64,000 bases of DNA from JAIQET01 sp035542575 (GCA_035542575.1 DATKLE010000150.1:1-64000), one strand, 5' to 3'. Positions 24,257 to 34,312 are shown, counted from the stretch's first letter. Notes: generated by a model not told the origin, from the sequence alone. Translations and numbers: made by a program.

Positions 24257-26512
24257 ATGCCTGTCCTACGCGTCCTCATCCTCTGGCACCAACATCAACC
24301 GTTTTATAAAGACCTGGTTACCGGGGAGTATCGCCTGCCCTGGGTTCGCCTGCATGCCCTGAAAGACTACTATGGCATGGTCAAGCTGCTGGACGAGTTT
24401 CCCGGCGTCCACCAGACGTTCAATCTGGTACCTTCGCTGATTACCCAGATCCAGGATTACGTGGCAGGAACCGCCCAGGACCCCTTCTTGCAGGTCGCGG
24501 CCAAGCCGGCGAACGATCTGACGCCGGAAGAGCGGCGGTTTGCGTTGCAGTACCTCTTCCAGGCTAACCACGTCAACATGATCGGCCGCTACCCGCGCTA
24601 CCACGAACTGTGGGAGCGCTTCCGCAGTGCCGGCGACAATGCGCAGCGCGCGGACAAGTACTTTCAGCCGCAGGATTTTACCGATCTGCAGGTGCTCTCC
24701 CAGATCGCCTGGTTTGATGAATTCTTCCTCGCCGATCCCGAGATAGCCGCTCTGGTGGAAAAAGGCCACAACTACTCGCTCGATGATCAGCGCTACATCA
24801 TCGCGCGCGAGCGCGAGCTGCTGGCGAAGGTGCTCCCGGCGCACACGGACGCGGCGCGCCGTGGCGGCATCGAAATCTCGACTTCGCCCTTCTACCATCC
24901 CATCCTCCCGCTGGTTTGCGATACCAACGTGGGTGGCGTTTCCACCCCGGGACTGCCGCTGCCGCAAAACCGCTTCCGGCATCCGGAAGATGCCCGCGAA
25001 CAGCTGGAACGCGGGTTGGCTCTGCATCAACAAGTGTTTGGCATTCGCCCGCAAGGGGTATGGCCTTCGGAAGGCAGTGTTTCGGAGGAAGTTCTCAGCA
25101 TTGCCCACCAGCTCGGTGTCAAGTGGATGGCCACCGACGAAGGCGTGCTCGGCCGCACGCTCGGGGTCTTCTTCTCCCGCGATCGCTACGGCCGCCTGGA
25201 GCGTGCGCTTGCAGAAAAGCTCTACACGATCTACCGCTATGAGCACGCCGGCACGGAGATGCATCTTGTATTCCGCGACCACACGATCTCCGACCTGGTC
25301 GGATTTGTATATTCGGGAATGCCCGCCCCAGAAGCCGCCGAGCACCTGATGAGAAACATCCGGGACTCCGCCCGCCCGCTTCTGGACCATGGTTCTGACG
25401 CGGTGGTACCCGTCATCCTGGACGGGGAGAACGCCTGGGAATACTACTGGCAGTCGGGGCGCGAGTTCCTGCGCCGTTTTTACGATATCCTGCAGCAGGC
25501 CCCGGACGTTGAGGCGGTCACAGTTTCAGAGGCGATTGCGCGGCAGAAAGACTTCGCCAAACTCACCTCGCTGGTGCCCGGCTCGTGGATCCATGCCAAC
25601 TTCAACGTCTGGATCGGCGCCCCGGAGGACAACCGCTCCTGGGACTACCTCTACCACGCCCGCAACTTCTACACCGAGAGGATGCCGGGCGCCAGCGAGG
25701 CCCAGCGCAAGCTGGCGTTCGAGGAACTGTTGATCGCAGAAGGCAGCGACTGGAACTGGTGGTATGGGCCCGAGCACCACTCGGCCAACGACCGCGAGTT
25801 CGACGAACTTTACCGCAAGCACCTCTCCAATGTTTACCAGGCCATGGGGGCGACTCCGCCAGAATACCTGGCGCAGCCCATTCAGGGTGGCGTAGCACGG
25901 CCTTCTTTCCTGCCTCAGACTGCATACATTCATCCCCGCATCAAGGGAGACATGGTGCGCTATTTTGAGTGGATGGGCGCCGCGGTTTACACTGCGGACC
26001 GGCGCGCCGGGGCCATGCACGGCAAGCGTTTTTTTCTGGATTCAGTTTATGCCGGCATCGATGATGCCCACGTTTATGGCCGTCTGGACTTCGCCGAGGG
26101 GGTTCCGGAGATGAAGTTCGAACTGGTGGTCAATCTGGAATCCTGGGCCGCCGCGGCGTACCAGCCCAGGCGTACCTTGCGGCTGGATGTGGAGGTCGAA
26201 GCGCGCCGCGCTCGCTCCTGGAAGGTGGGTGTCGCCGGCGAGGACCAACTGCTGGCGAGTTCCGCCAGCCCGGCCCGTGAAGTCCAGCTGGCGCTCGCGC
26301 GAAACTTCGAATTCAAGTTGCCGCTGCGCTGGCTGCAGGCCGTGCCGGTCCCAGACAGCACCAGGGACAAGCCTTCGGTCCTGGCGGTGACCAAGCTGCG
26401 CCTGCGTTTCAGCTTGTGGCACAACCACCTGCCGGTGGATGCGCTTCCCCTCGAAGGTTGGATCGAACTTCCTCTGCTCAGCGAGGCGCACTTGATGATG
26501 CAGGCTTACTAG
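24257..26512 (+). CDS. Glycoside hydrolase family 57 protein
   Basis: The protein has 751 residues with the five GH57 signatures recognisable: WHQHQP at residues 10-15, GVWPSEGSVS with the nucleophile Glu, and DGENAWEYY with the acid/base Asp. GH57 enzymes act on alpha-glucans such as amylose or glycogen; the second half is an alpha-helical and beta domain (DUF1957/1926-like) common in larger members. It is not secreted. The TAG stop is followed directly by a family D repeat. Confidence 0.9.
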   Translation: MPVLRVLILWHQHQPFYKDLVTGEYRLPWVRLHALKDYYGMVKLLDEFPGVHQTFNLVPSLITQIQDYVAGTAQDPFLQVAAKPANDLTPEERRFALQYLFQANHVNMIGRYPRYHELWERFRSAGDNAQRADKYFQPQDFTDLQVLSQIAWFDEFFLADPEIAALVEKGHNYSLDDQRYIIARERELLAKVLPAHTDAARRGGIEISTSPFYHPILPLVCDTNVGGVSTPGLPLPQNRFRHPEDAREQLERGLALHQQVFGIRPQGVWPSEGSVSEEVLSIAHQLGVKWMATDEGVLGRTLGVFFSRDRYGRLERALAEKLYTIYRYEHAGTEMHLVFRDHTISDLVGFVYSGMPAPEAAEHLMRNIRDSARPLLDHGSDAVVPVILDGENAWEYYWQSGREFLRRFYDILQQAPDVEAVTVSEAIARQKDFAKLTSLVPGSWIHANFNVWIGAPEDNRSWDYLYHARNFYTERMPGASEAQRKLAFEELLIAEGSDWNWWYGPEHHSANDREFDELYRKHLSNVYQAMGATPPEYLAQPIQGGVARPSFLPQTAYIHPRIKGDMVRYFEWMGAAVYTADRRAGAMHGKRFFLDSVYAGIDDAHVYGRLDFAEGVPEMKFELVVNLESWAAAAYQPRRTLRLDVEVEARRARSWKVGVAGEDQLLASSASPAREVQLALARNFEFKLPLRWLQAVPVPDSTRDKPSVLAVTKLRLRFSLWHNHLPVDALPLEGWIELPLLSEAHLMMQAY

Positions 26513-26533
26513 TTGCCAGTACCTAGTACCGAG
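26510..26533. repeat. Family D repeat at the GH57 stop codon
   Basis: TAG TTGCCAGTACCTAGTACCGAG: the stop codon of the GH57 gene opens the repeat. Confidence 0.5.
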
Positions 26534-26576
26534 GCTTCGCTTTCATGCCGTGAAGTCTAGCCTCCGAGGGCAAACC

Positions 26577-28259
26577 ATGAAAACGATTGCGTGGTGGTTG
26601 ATCTTGTTCCTGATGCCAGTTCTCGTACGGGCCCAATCCAAGCCTAGCGCCGACCTGATCATTATCAACGCCAAGGTCTGGACTGTGGACAAGTCCCATC
26701 CTACGGCCCAGGCCGTGGCTGTGTTGGGCGATCGCATCGTTGCGGTGGGCTCGAATGCCGACATTGAAGCCTGGCGAGGCCCCTCCACGCATGTGATGGA
26801 TGCCGGCGGCAAGCTGTTTCTGCCCGGCTTCAACGATGCGCACGTCCACTTCGTCGACGGCGGCCTGCAACTTGACGCGGTGCAACTCAACGATGCCACC
26901 AGCGCGGAGGAATTTGCTCGGCGTATCGGCGAGCGTGCCAGGAAGACGGCCCAGGGTGAGTGGATCCAGGGAGGGGACTGGGATGAGACCAAGTGGACTC
27001 CGGCCGTGCTTCCCACCAAGGAACTGATCGATCCGGTCACACAGGGGACGCCGGTATTCGTCAGCCGCTACGACGGCCACATGGCGCTGGCAAACTCGCT
27101 CGCCCTGCGTCTGGCCGGAGTGACGGCGCAAACGCCCGATCCTCCGGGGGGAACGATTGTCCGCGATGCGCAGGGAAATCCCACCGGAGCGCTCAAAGAC
27201 GCGGCTATGGACTACGTCTACAAAGTCATTCCTCCGCTGTCCCACGAGCAGCGCGTGCGGGCGGTGAAGCGCGCCCTGGCTTACGCCGCGTCCCTCGGTG
27301 TCACCAGCGTGCAGCACATGAATCCTGACTATGCAGACATCGCGGTGTACACAGAATTGCTGGACCGCGGGGAGTTGACGACGCGGATTTATGCGGCGCC
27401 CTACATCATGGGTGTGGATGACCAGGCGAAACTGGGAATCCGCCACGCGTTTGGAGGGCCGTACCTGCGCATCGGCGCACTGAAGGCCTATGCGGACGGC
27501 TCGCTGGGCTCCCGGACGGCCTACTTCTTCGAACCCTTCACCGATCAGCCCGATAATCACGGCCTGCTCTCCGATGAGATGCATCCGGTTTCGTTGATGC
27601 GCGATCGCATGATGAAGGCCGACGCCGCCGGCCTGCAGCTCTGCACCCACGCCATTGGAGACCAGGGGATTTCCATGATCCTCGACCTGTACAGCGACGT
27701 CGCCAAGGCCCATGGCAAGGCCGACCGCCGTTTCCGCATCGAGCATGCGCAACACATGGCGGCCAAGGACTTCGAGCGCTTCGCGCAGCTAGGTGTAATC
27801 GCCTCGGTGCAGCCCTACCACGCCATTGACGATGGCCGCTGGGCGGAGGCGCGAATCGGGCACGACCGTGCCAGCCGCACCTACGCATTCCGCACCTTTC
27901 TGAATCATGGTGTGCGCCTGGCTTTTGGCACCGACTGGAGTGTGGCTCCCCTCAATCCGCTGCTGACGGTTTACGCCGCGGTTACGCGGGCTACGCTGGA
28001 CGGCAAGAATCCCAACGGCTGGTTCCCCGAGCAGAAGCTCACAGTGGCGGAAGCCATCGAGGCGTACACCATGGGATCAGCCTACGCGGAATTTCAGGAG
28101 AAAGAAAAGGGTTCGATCACGCCGGGGAAACTGGCGGATATGGTGCTGGTGAGCGACGATCTCTTTGCTATTGCTCCGGAAAAAATCCGCGATACCAAAG
28201 TAGTAACCACCATCGTCGGCGGCAAGATCGTTTTCAGCGAGTCAGGATATGCGCACTGA
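26577..28259 (+). CDS. Secreted amidohydrolase (YtcJ-like)
   Basis: The protein has 560 residues with a signal peptide (IAWWLILFLMPVLVRAQ) and an amidohydrolase_3 domain. Metal-binding residues are seen in PGFNDAHVHFVDGG, and later in LQLCTHAIGDQG, FRIEHAQHM and FGTDWSVAPLNPL. Such enzymes hydrolyse amide, urea or related bonds of small substrates; YtcJ-type substrates are unknown. ATG 26577 is used because the signal peptide starts there. Confidence 0.88.
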   Translation: MKTIAWWLILFLMPVLVRAQSKPSADLIIINAKVWTVDKSHPTAQAVAVLGDRIVAVGSNADIEAWRGPSTHVMDAGGKLFLPGFNDAHVHFVDGGLQLDAVQLNDATSAEEFARRIGERARKTAQGEWIQGGDWDETKWTPAVLPTKELIDPVTQGTPVFVSRYDGHMALANSLALRLAGVTAQTPDPPGGTIVRDAQGNPTGALKDAAMDYVYKVIPPLSHEQRVRAVKRALAYAASLGVTSVQHMNPDYADIAVYTELLDRGELTTRIYAAPYIMGVDDQAKLGIRHAFGGPYLRIGALKAYADGSLGSRTAYFFEPFTDQPDNHGLLSDEMHPVSLMRDRMMKADAAGLQLCTHAIGDQGISMILDLYSDVAKAHGKADRRFRIEHAQHMAAKDFERFAQLGVIASVQPYHAIDDGRWAEARIGHDRASRTYAFRTFLNHGVRLAFGTDWSVAPLNPLLTVYAAVTRATLDGKNPNGWFPEQKLTVAEAIEAYTMGSAYAEFQEKEKGSITPGKLADMVLVSDDLFAIAPEKIRDTKVVTTIVGGKIVFSESGYAH

Positions 28260-28654
28260 CAAGCGCAACTGGCGGCGGCTCCTCGTCAGCCATGCTCTCC
28301 AGCGGAAACCGTTCCTGGGGGCAGTGGCCAATTTCCCGAAAAGCCAGGGGGCCTGGAAACCCGCGTCAGTCAAGCCTTTTGCACAGGCCGCAATGTACTT
28401 CTGGACATCTTGACGTCCAGGCTCACTCGCCGTTAAAGTGCCTCCCAATCTCGCGGTGCCTGGAATAAGCAGTTAGCCCGGGGTGGGTTCCCGCCACTCA
28501 TAAGGCGTTTGCTTCAGGGGTTGAGCGCAACGCCAATTTCATTCCCACTCGGGCCGGGCCGAACCATTGGGACGAACCCGGCGCCGCTCCTCCCAGTGAA
28601 AACAAATCTCGTGCTGAGGCCGGAAGCGTATATCGCCCGGCAATGGAGGTTGCG
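28260..28654. other. Gene-poor stretch before the second di-heme gene
   Basis: No gene with support. A small hairpin CTGGAC-N8-GTCCAG lies at 28401-28420. A 68-codon minus-strand open frame (28242-28448) has no family signature or ribosome site and is not called. No convincing promoter was found. Confidence 0.5.
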
Positions 28655-30049
28655 ATGAAATGCTGGAAGGTGCTTGGTGTAGCTTTGTGTTGTACATTGC
28701 TGATGCTCGCACCGGGAGTCTTGCAAGCTCAACAGGACCCTGGACCACGCGCCGGCGCCGCGGGAGCCGGGGGACCGTATCCCACTCTTGTTGGTCCCGA
28801 ACTGGATCTTTTCACGCAGGCGCTCGACCGATTCCAGGAGGTAGATTCTGTCTCCGGGAACATACCGGGCGAGGATGATGCCGGATTGGGGCCGACCTTC
28901 AACGGGAACAGCTGTGCGATGTGCCATGCCCAGCCATTTGTTGGAGGGACCAGCCCGGGCCTGACTAGTCCGCAGAATCCCGTTCCCAACCCCCAGGTAG
29001 CGCTTGCCAAACTGCACAACGCCGCGAATACTGTGCCCTCGTTCATTACGACGGAGGGCTCGGTACGGGAGGTGCGGTTCGTCAGGAATCGGGACGGCTC
29101 ACCCGACGGTGGGGTTCATGATTTGTTCACGATTACTGGTCGCGACGATGCTCCCGCATCCTGCACACTTGCCCAGCCGGATTTTGCCGGGCAGCTCGCC
29201 GCCAACAACGTGATCTTCCGCATTCCGACCCCAACCTTTGGGTTAGGCTTGGTGGAGAACACGCCCGACGATGCATTGCGGGCCAATCTGGCCTCTACCC
29301 GAGACGCCAGGCGCCGCATGGGCATTGGCGGCTCTTTCAACACCAGCGGCAATGACGGCACCATCACCCGCTTCGGTTGGAAAGCTCAGAACAAGTCGCT
29401 GCTTATCTTCGCCGGCGAGGCCTACAACGTCGAGCAGGGGGTAACCAACGAACTGTTTCCCAACGAGCGCTCCGGAGTCTTCGGGTGTGTAATCAACCCG
29501 TTGCCTGAGGACGCCAGCGGTGGGAGCGACAGTCCGCTGTCAGATACGTCGCTGTTTGCGGCGTTCATGCGGCTTTCCGCCCCGCCAGCGCCCGCGGCAC
29601 CAACCGCCTCTACCCAGAAGGGGGCGACCCTGTTCAGCGCGGTAGGTTGCGCGTTGTGCCATTCGCCTTCGCTCACAACCGGTTCCTCCCGGTTTACCGG
29701 CATGAGCGGGGTGACCTACCAACCGTACTCAGACTTCGCGCTGCATCACATGGGTTCGGATCTGGCGGATGGTGTCAGCCAAGGCGCAGCTGGTCCCGAC
29801 GAGTTCCGCACGGCACCCCTCTGGGGTGTGGGCCAGCGGCTGTTTTTCCTGCATGACGGGCGCACCTCCGACCTGTTGCAGGCGATTGAGGAGCATAGCG
29901 ACTGCGGCGGCAAGACCTTTGGCGGTCACGGTTTCAACCATGATCGCTTCAACAATTGCAGTTCGGAGGCCAACCAGGTCATCCGCAACTTCAATGGTCT
30001 CAGCCAGTCACAGCAGCAGGACATCCTCAACTTCCTGCGCTCGCTGTAG
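28655..30049 (+). CDS. Di-heme oxidoreductase (DHOR family), second copy
   Basis: The protein has 464 residues: signal peptide (CWKVLGVALCCTLLMLAPGVLQAQ), first heme CAMCHAQP and second heme CALCHSPS, with the C-terminal EFRTAPLWGVGQRLFFLHDGR motif of DHOR. ATG 28655 is chosen because GGAGG lies at 28645-28649, inside the longer frame. It is intact, unlike the copy at 1299-2881, and only weakly similar in order. It is probably a periplasmic c-type cytochrome with peroxidase or other redox activity. Confidence 0.88.
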   Translation: MKCWKVLGVALCCTLLMLAPGVLQAQQDPGPRAGAAGAGGPYPTLVGPELDLFTQALDRFQEVDSVSGNIPGEDDAGLGPTFNGNSCAMCHAQPFVGGTSPGLTSPQNPVPNPQVALAKLHNAANTVPSFITTEGSVREVRFVRNRDGSPDGGVHDLFTITGRDDAPASCTLAQPDFAGQLAANNVIFRIPTPTFGLGLVENTPDDALRANLASTRDARRRMGIGGSFNTSGNDGTITRFGWKAQNKSLLIFAGEAYNVEQGVTNELFPNERSGVFGCVINPLPEDASGGSDSPLSDTSLFAAFMRLSAPPAPAAPTASTQKGATLFSAVGCALCHSPSLTTGSSRFTGMSGVTYQPYSDFALHHMGSDLADGVSQGAAGPDEFRTAPLWGVGQRLFFLHDGRTSDLLQAIEEHSDCGGKTFGGHGFNHDRFNNCSSEANQVIRNFNGLSQSQQQDILNFLRSL

Positions 30050-30065
30050 AGAAACAGTGATCTGT

Positions 30066-30114
30066 CTCGGTTTCCGGGAAGGGCACGGTTCCGGCCGTGC
30101 CGCCCGGAGCCGAG
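30066..30114. repeat. Long composite hairpin between convergent genes
   Basis: Three nested stems: CTCGG with CCGAG, CCGGG with CCCGG and GGCACGG with CCGTGCC around loop TTCCGG. It lies between the DHOR gene and lysA (convergent) and may block transcription from both sides, although there is no T run. Confidence 0.55.
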
Positions 30115-30219
30115 TAGAGATTGGGCCGTAGCCCATATGAATTGACTGCACCGTCCTTCAGCCGACGGATGATCTCGTGCAATGGCAAGCCTGCCAGGGA
30201 CGGCAGCACGCCATCGGCA

Positions 30220-31536
30220 TCAGGTCTCGAGGCGCAGCAGGTCACCCACGGTTTCACGCCGCCGAATGAGTTTAACGGACTTTCCATCCACGAGGACCTC
30301 CGCGGGACGCGTCCGTGTGTTGTAGTTGGAAGCCAGCGCCATGCCGTACGCCCCGGCATCCAGGATAGCCAGTAGATCGCCCTCAGTGACCGCCGGCATG
30401 TTGCGGCCACGCGCGAAAAAATCTCCGGTTTCACACACGGGGCCCACGACATCCACGAGTTCACGCGGCGCGGAAGGAGGCTCGTCCAGCCCGACAGGCA
30501 CGATCTCGTGGTAGGCGTCATAAAGCGCCGGACGCAGGAGGTCATTCATCGCTGCATCCACCACCACAAACTTCTTTCCGTCGTTGCTCTTTCGATAGAG
30601 CACACGAGTCAACAGGATACCGGCGGCGCCGACGATGGCCCGGCCGGGTTCGAGCAGCAGGTGCACCTTCAGGCCGCGCAATGGCTGCCGCAAAGCGTGC
30701 GCGTACGCCGCAATACTGTCACCGAACTCGGATGGGCCCTCCTCGTAAGCGATGCCGAGGCCGCCGCCGGCGTCCACGTAGTCAATAACGTGGCCGTCGG
30801 AGCGCAACTCGCGGACCAGTTCCGCAACCCGCTCCATGGCCAGAGCAAAGGGTTCGACCTCGGTGATCTGCGAACCGATGTGCACACTCACGCCCGCAAT
30901 CTTGAGGTGCTTGCTTCCCGAGGCGCGGGCATAAAGGGCGCGCGCCTCGCCGCTGCGCACCCCGAACTTGTGTTTGTGCAGGCCGGTAGAAATGTAAGGA
31001 TGGGTGTTGGCTGGAACATCCGGGTTGACGCGCAGGGCAATGCGCGCGGTTTGCTTCAGGTGTGATGCGCAATCCGCCAGCGCCTCAAGTTCGGATTCGC
31101 TCTCTACGTTGAACAGCAGAATGCCGGCCTTGAGGGCCGCACGCATCTCCTCCGCAGCCTTGCCGACCCCGGAAAACACGACCTTCTTCGCGGCCCGGCG
31201 GTCCGCGCTCAGCACACGCTCCAGCTCTCCTCCCGAGACGACGTCAAACCCGCATCCCATGCGCGTTAGCAGGCGAAGAATGCTCAGATTGGAATTCGCC
31301 TTTACGGAATAGCAAAGCGTGTGCGGAACTTTGCCCAGGACGGCGTCGAAGCTATGGACGCGTTCCCGGATGGCCGAGGCCGAATAGACATACAACGGCG
31401 TGCCGAAGCGCTCTGCGAGCTGGGGCAAAGGAACCCGGTCACCGTAAAGCACCCGGTCGCGCACCCGTTCCTTGCTGCTTTCCCGGTAGGCAAAGGCGGG
31501 GGGACGGCCCAGGCGCCACGTCGGCTTGCGATTCAC
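30220..31536 (-). CDS. lysA: Diaminopimelate decarboxylase
   Basis: The protein has 438 residues of fold-type III PLP enzyme. The PLP lysine is in CYSVKANSNLSIL, HIGSQI and GGGLGIAYEE are cofactor-binding segments, and the catalytic CETGDFFARGR of the second subunit is present. It makes L-lysine from meso-DAP. The start (31536) overlaps the stop of the upstream phosphatase gene by 4 bp (ATGA), an unusual coupling for this enzyme. Confidence 0.94.
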   Translation of the reverse strand: MNRKPTWRLGRPPAFAYRESSKERVRDRVLYGDRVPLPQLAERFGTPLYVYSASAIRERVHSFDAVLGKVPHTLCYSVKANSNLSILRLLTRMGCGFDVVSGGELERVLSADRRAAKKVVFSGVGKAAEEMRAALKAGILLFNVESESELEALADCASHLKQTARIALRVNPDVPANTHPYISTGLHKHKFGVRSGEARALYARASGSKHLKIAGVSVHIGSQITEVEPFALAMERVAELVRELRSDGHVIDYVDAGGGLGIAYEEGPSEFGDSIAAYAHALRQPLRGLKVHLLLEPGRAIVGAAGILLTRVLYRKSNDGKKFVVVDAAMNDLLRPALYDAYHEIVPVGLDEPPSAPRELVDVVGPVCETGDFFARGRNMPAVTEGDLLAILDAGAYGMALASNYNTRTRPAEVLVDGKSVKLIRRRETVGDLLRLET

Positions 31537-33305
31537 TTGCGTTTTCCGGAACTGCCTTTGACTTTGATCGCCACTACGGTCTGATCGTCGAACGTCTCCT
31601 CGCCGGCCGCGTGCTGGGCGACTGCTTCAAACAGGGTATTGACCACGGATTCGGCCGAAGCTTCCGCGCAGCCGGCCACAATCTGCTCCACTCGCGAGCG
31701 CCCGAACATGTCGCCGGCGCGGTTGCGCGCGTCCAGAATCCCGTCGCTGAAGAAGACGAATACGTCGCCCGGCTTGGCACGGAAAGTCAGCTCGTCGTAC
31801 TCGGCGTCGTCGAAAAGACCCAGGGGAAGACCGGTGGCCTCGATAATCTCCGTCTTGCCGTCGTGGCAATATACGGGGCGGGGCAAGCCGGAGTTGGCCA
31901 CCTGCAGAGTGCGATTAGTATCGTCCCACACGGCATAGATCAGCGAGACAAACTGGCCTTCGATGCGGCGCTCCCCAAGCGAAAAGTTCACCGCGGAAAG
32001 CATCTCTGCTGGGCCGGGCTCGATGGGCGCATGGGAGCGTAGAATGCCGCTGACCAAGGCCGCATAAATCGCCGCCGGCGCCCCCTTGCCGCTGACATCG
32101 CCAATCACCATCGCCGTCCGCTGGAGCGAGTAGTTGACAAAGTCGTAGAGATCGCCGCCGATGGCGCGCGCTGGGACAAACTTGGCCGCGACCTCCAGAT
32201 TCTTGAGGTCCGGGAGCGCTTGCGGCAGCAGACGGAACTGCAACTCCCGCGCCAGCGCCAGATCGCGCTCCAGTCTCTTTTCCTGGCGGGCGATCTCTTC
32301 ATAGAGCCTGGCATTCTCGATGGCAATGGCGATCTGGGCCGCCAGCGTGGTGATGGTGCGCTTGTGGTCCTCGGTGAAAAACGCCCGCCGCGTGTGCTCC
32401 AGGTCGAGCACGCCGATCACCTTGTCCTTGTAGATCAGCGGAACCGCCAGCTCGGAACGGGTTTCGGGATTGAGCTTGATATAACGCGAATCCTTGCTCA
32501 CATCAGGAACCAGTACCGCCTCGCGGCGTTGCGCAGCGTATCCCACGATGCCACGGCCCAGCGGAATGTCGTGCTTGAGCTGGATGTTCTCCTGGAAGCG
32601 CAGCGAGAAGCGGTGCTGCAGTTTGTTCCCTGCGTCGTCCAGCAGCAGGATGCTGAACATCTGGTAATCGATCAACCGGCTCACCAGCTCGCCGACGCGT
32701 CGTAGCAGCTCGTCGAGATTGAGAATGGAGGTGAGCTCGCGCGCGATCTCATTGAGCAGGACCAGGGTGCGCGCCTGGCGCGTGCTGCGGGTGTAGAGAC
32801 GGGCATTCTCGATACCCACCGCCATGCGCGAGGCAATCAAGGTCAGCAGGCGCTTGTGCTCTTCGTCAAAATGGTTGGGCCGTGGCGACTCGATGTCGAT
32901 CACACCGATCAGCCGGTTCTTGACGATCAGGGGAACTGCCAGCTCGGACCGCACGCCGGGCACAGACGAGATGTAGCGGGGATCTTTGGAGACGTCATCC
33001 ACCAGGATGGCTTCGCGCCGCTGTGCCGCCACTCCGGTTACGCCTTCTCCGACCTTGATGCGCAGGCGCTCCGCTATCTCCCGCGGGTGGCCCACCTGAA
33101 AGCGCACCCGCAGCTCCTGTGTCTTCTCGTTTAGCAGCAGGATGGCAAAGATCTCGTAGTCGATGACCTTGCGCACGAGTTCGGCCACCCGCCGCAGGGT
33201 GGTGTCCAGGTCGAGCGTGGTGTTGACCACGTCCGCCACTTCGAGCAACAGTGGCTCGACCCTGACGCGTATATCGGATGGAGTCGTCGTCCCCACGTTA
33301 TCCAT
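31533..33305 (-). CDS. GAF-GAF-SpoIIE (PP2C) phosphatase, RsbU-like
   Basis: The protein has 590 residues. Two GAF domains (residues about 30-190 and 200-345), each with the VTGVAAQRREA or VGYAAQRREAV and PLIVKNRLIGVIDIESP pattern, are followed by a helical linker and a SpoIIE-like PP2C domain. Metal residues lie in VIGDVSGKGAPAAIYAAL, FFSDGILDARN and FDDQTVVAI. It should sense a small ligand and dephosphorylate an anti-sigma antagonist. The RsbW-like kinase at 11258 is a possible opposite activity. It overlaps lysA by 4 bp. Confidence 0.88.
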   Translation of the reverse strand: MDNVGTTTPSDIRVRVEPLLLEVADVVNTTLDLDTTLRRVAELVRKVIDYEIFAILLLNEKTQELRVRFQVGHPREIAERLRIKVGEGVTGVAAQRREAILVDDVSKDPRYISSVPGVRSELAVPLIVKNRLIGVIDIESPRPNHFDEEHKRLLTLIASRMAVGIENARLYTRSTRQARTLVLLNEIARELTSILNLDELLRRVGELVSRLIDYQMFSILLLDDAGNKLQHRFSLRFQENIQLKHDIPLGRGIVGYAAQRREAVLVPDVSKDSRYIKLNPETRSELAVPLIYKDKVIGVLDLEHTRRAFFTEDHKRTITTLAAQIAIAIENARLYEEIARQEKRLERDLALARELQFRLLPQALPDLKNLEVAAKFVPARAIGGDLYDFVNYSLQRTAMVIGDVSGKGAPAAIYAALVSGILRSHAPIEPGPAEMLSAVNFSLGERRIEGQFVSLIYAVWDDTNRTLQVANSGLPRPVYCHDGKTEIIEATGLPLGLFDDAEYDELTFRAKPGDVFVFFSDGILDARNRAGDMFGRSRVEQIVAGCAEASAESVVNTLFEAVAQHAAGEETFDDQTVVAIKVKGSSGKRK

Positions 33306-33505
33306 GATACCAGCCGCTGGAAAACGGCCGTCTGCCATCATCCGTCGGGGAAGTGCACCGGCGGCGGGAGCTTTGATGGCGTCACCCTGAGCGGCATGCC
33401 GCGAAGGGTCTGGCGTGGAGCGACGAAGCCGTCTGGGTTGGCACTGCGCGCATGTCCCTTACCCCGCTGGAGAAAGCGCGCGGAATGACCTCAGCACTTC
33501 TTGCC

Positions 33506-33533
33506 TTTGCTGACGACCGACGACTGACGACTA
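33506..33533. repeat. Family C repeat at the hpt stop codon
   Basis: On the minus strand, TAG TCGTCAGTCGTCGGTCGTC: the hpt stop codon is the first triplet of the repeat. Only one arm is present. Confidence 0.55.
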
Positions 33534-34100
33534 GGTCCTTGGCACTACGCAGATGTCAGGCAGATTGCGGTAGCGCTCGGCATAGTCCAATCCATACCCC
33601 ACGACGAACTCGTCGGGAATGCTGAAGCCCAGGTAGTCAGCCTGGATGGCTTGCTTGCGACGAGAGGGCTTGTCCAGCAAGGCGGCGATTCGGAAAGCTT
33701 TGGGCTGGTGCGCCAGAAGGATTCGTTTCAGGTAGGTGAGGGTCAGGCCGGTGTCGAGAATATCCTCCACCAGGATGACGTTCCTGTCCCGCATCGACTG
33801 GTCCACATCCTTGGTCAAGCGGACCTCGCCGGTGGAATCCCAGCCGTGCTGGAGTTCTTGCGTGGGGCTGGGCCGGTTGCCATAGCTCGATACCCCGATG
33901 AAGTCGAAGGTGGCGTCGAGCCGTACCTGGCGGGCAAGGTCGCTGAGGAAGATAGCAGCGCCTTTGAGCACCCCGACAAAAATCACCGATTGGCCGGCGA
34001 AGTCGCGGGTGATTTCGGCGCCCATGGCCGCCACCCGGGCGGCAATCTGCTCGCGCGAAATGAGGACCTTTAGCTCGTTCACGGCGACCATACTAATCAT
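33531..34100 (-). CDS. hpt: Hypoxanthine-guanine phosphoribosyltransferase
   Basis: The protein has 189 residues. VGVLKGAAIFLSDLARQ precedes the PRPP motif VILVEDILDTGLTLTYL, and the C-terminal IPDEFVVGYGLDY matches Hpt. It salvages hypoxanthine and guanine to IMP and GMP. ATG 34100 (MISMVAVNE) is used; the next in-frame ATG (34091) is also possible. The start is not preceded by a strong Shine-Dalgarno. Confidence 0.92.
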   Translation of the reverse strand: MISMVAVNELKVLISREQIAARVAAMGAEITRDFAGQSVIFVGVLKGAAIFLSDLARQVRLDATFDFIGVSSYGNRPSPTQELQHGWDSTGEVRLTKDVDQSMRDRNVILVEDILDTGLTLTYLKRILLAHQPKAFRIAALLDKPSRRKQAIQADYLGFSIPDEFVVGYGLDYAERYRNLPDICVVPRT

Positions 34101-34257
34101 CTTGGGCGGACAAAAGAAAGCTGTGTCCCAGTGCAATGCATCCGGCCGTCCCACCCGGCATCGCGCTGCGCGTTGCAAGGGCGAAGAGCGCTCAATAGAA
34201 TAGTAATTCCGTTTTTGCTGCAGGCCCCGGACGGCGACCGTGCAGGCCACGCCAGGG

Positions 34258-34291
34258 GCCCAATGCTAAGTGCTGAGTGCCAATTGCTGAT
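34258..34291. repeat. Family E repeat before the UPF0173 gene
   Basis: CAATGCTAAGTGCTGAGTGCC and CAATTGCTGATCC form one arm in the hpt-UPF0173 divergent region. Confidence 0.45.
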
Positions 34292-34312
34292 CCCCAGGAG
34301 CAATCGTTACCC

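Noticed and set aside
24266..25390. 374-codon minus-strand open frame inside GH57
   Set aside because: Antisense shadow of GH57; no recognisable motif.
28242..28448. 68-codon minus-strand open frame
   Set aside because: It overlaps the amidohydrolase end, has no ribosome site and no family features.
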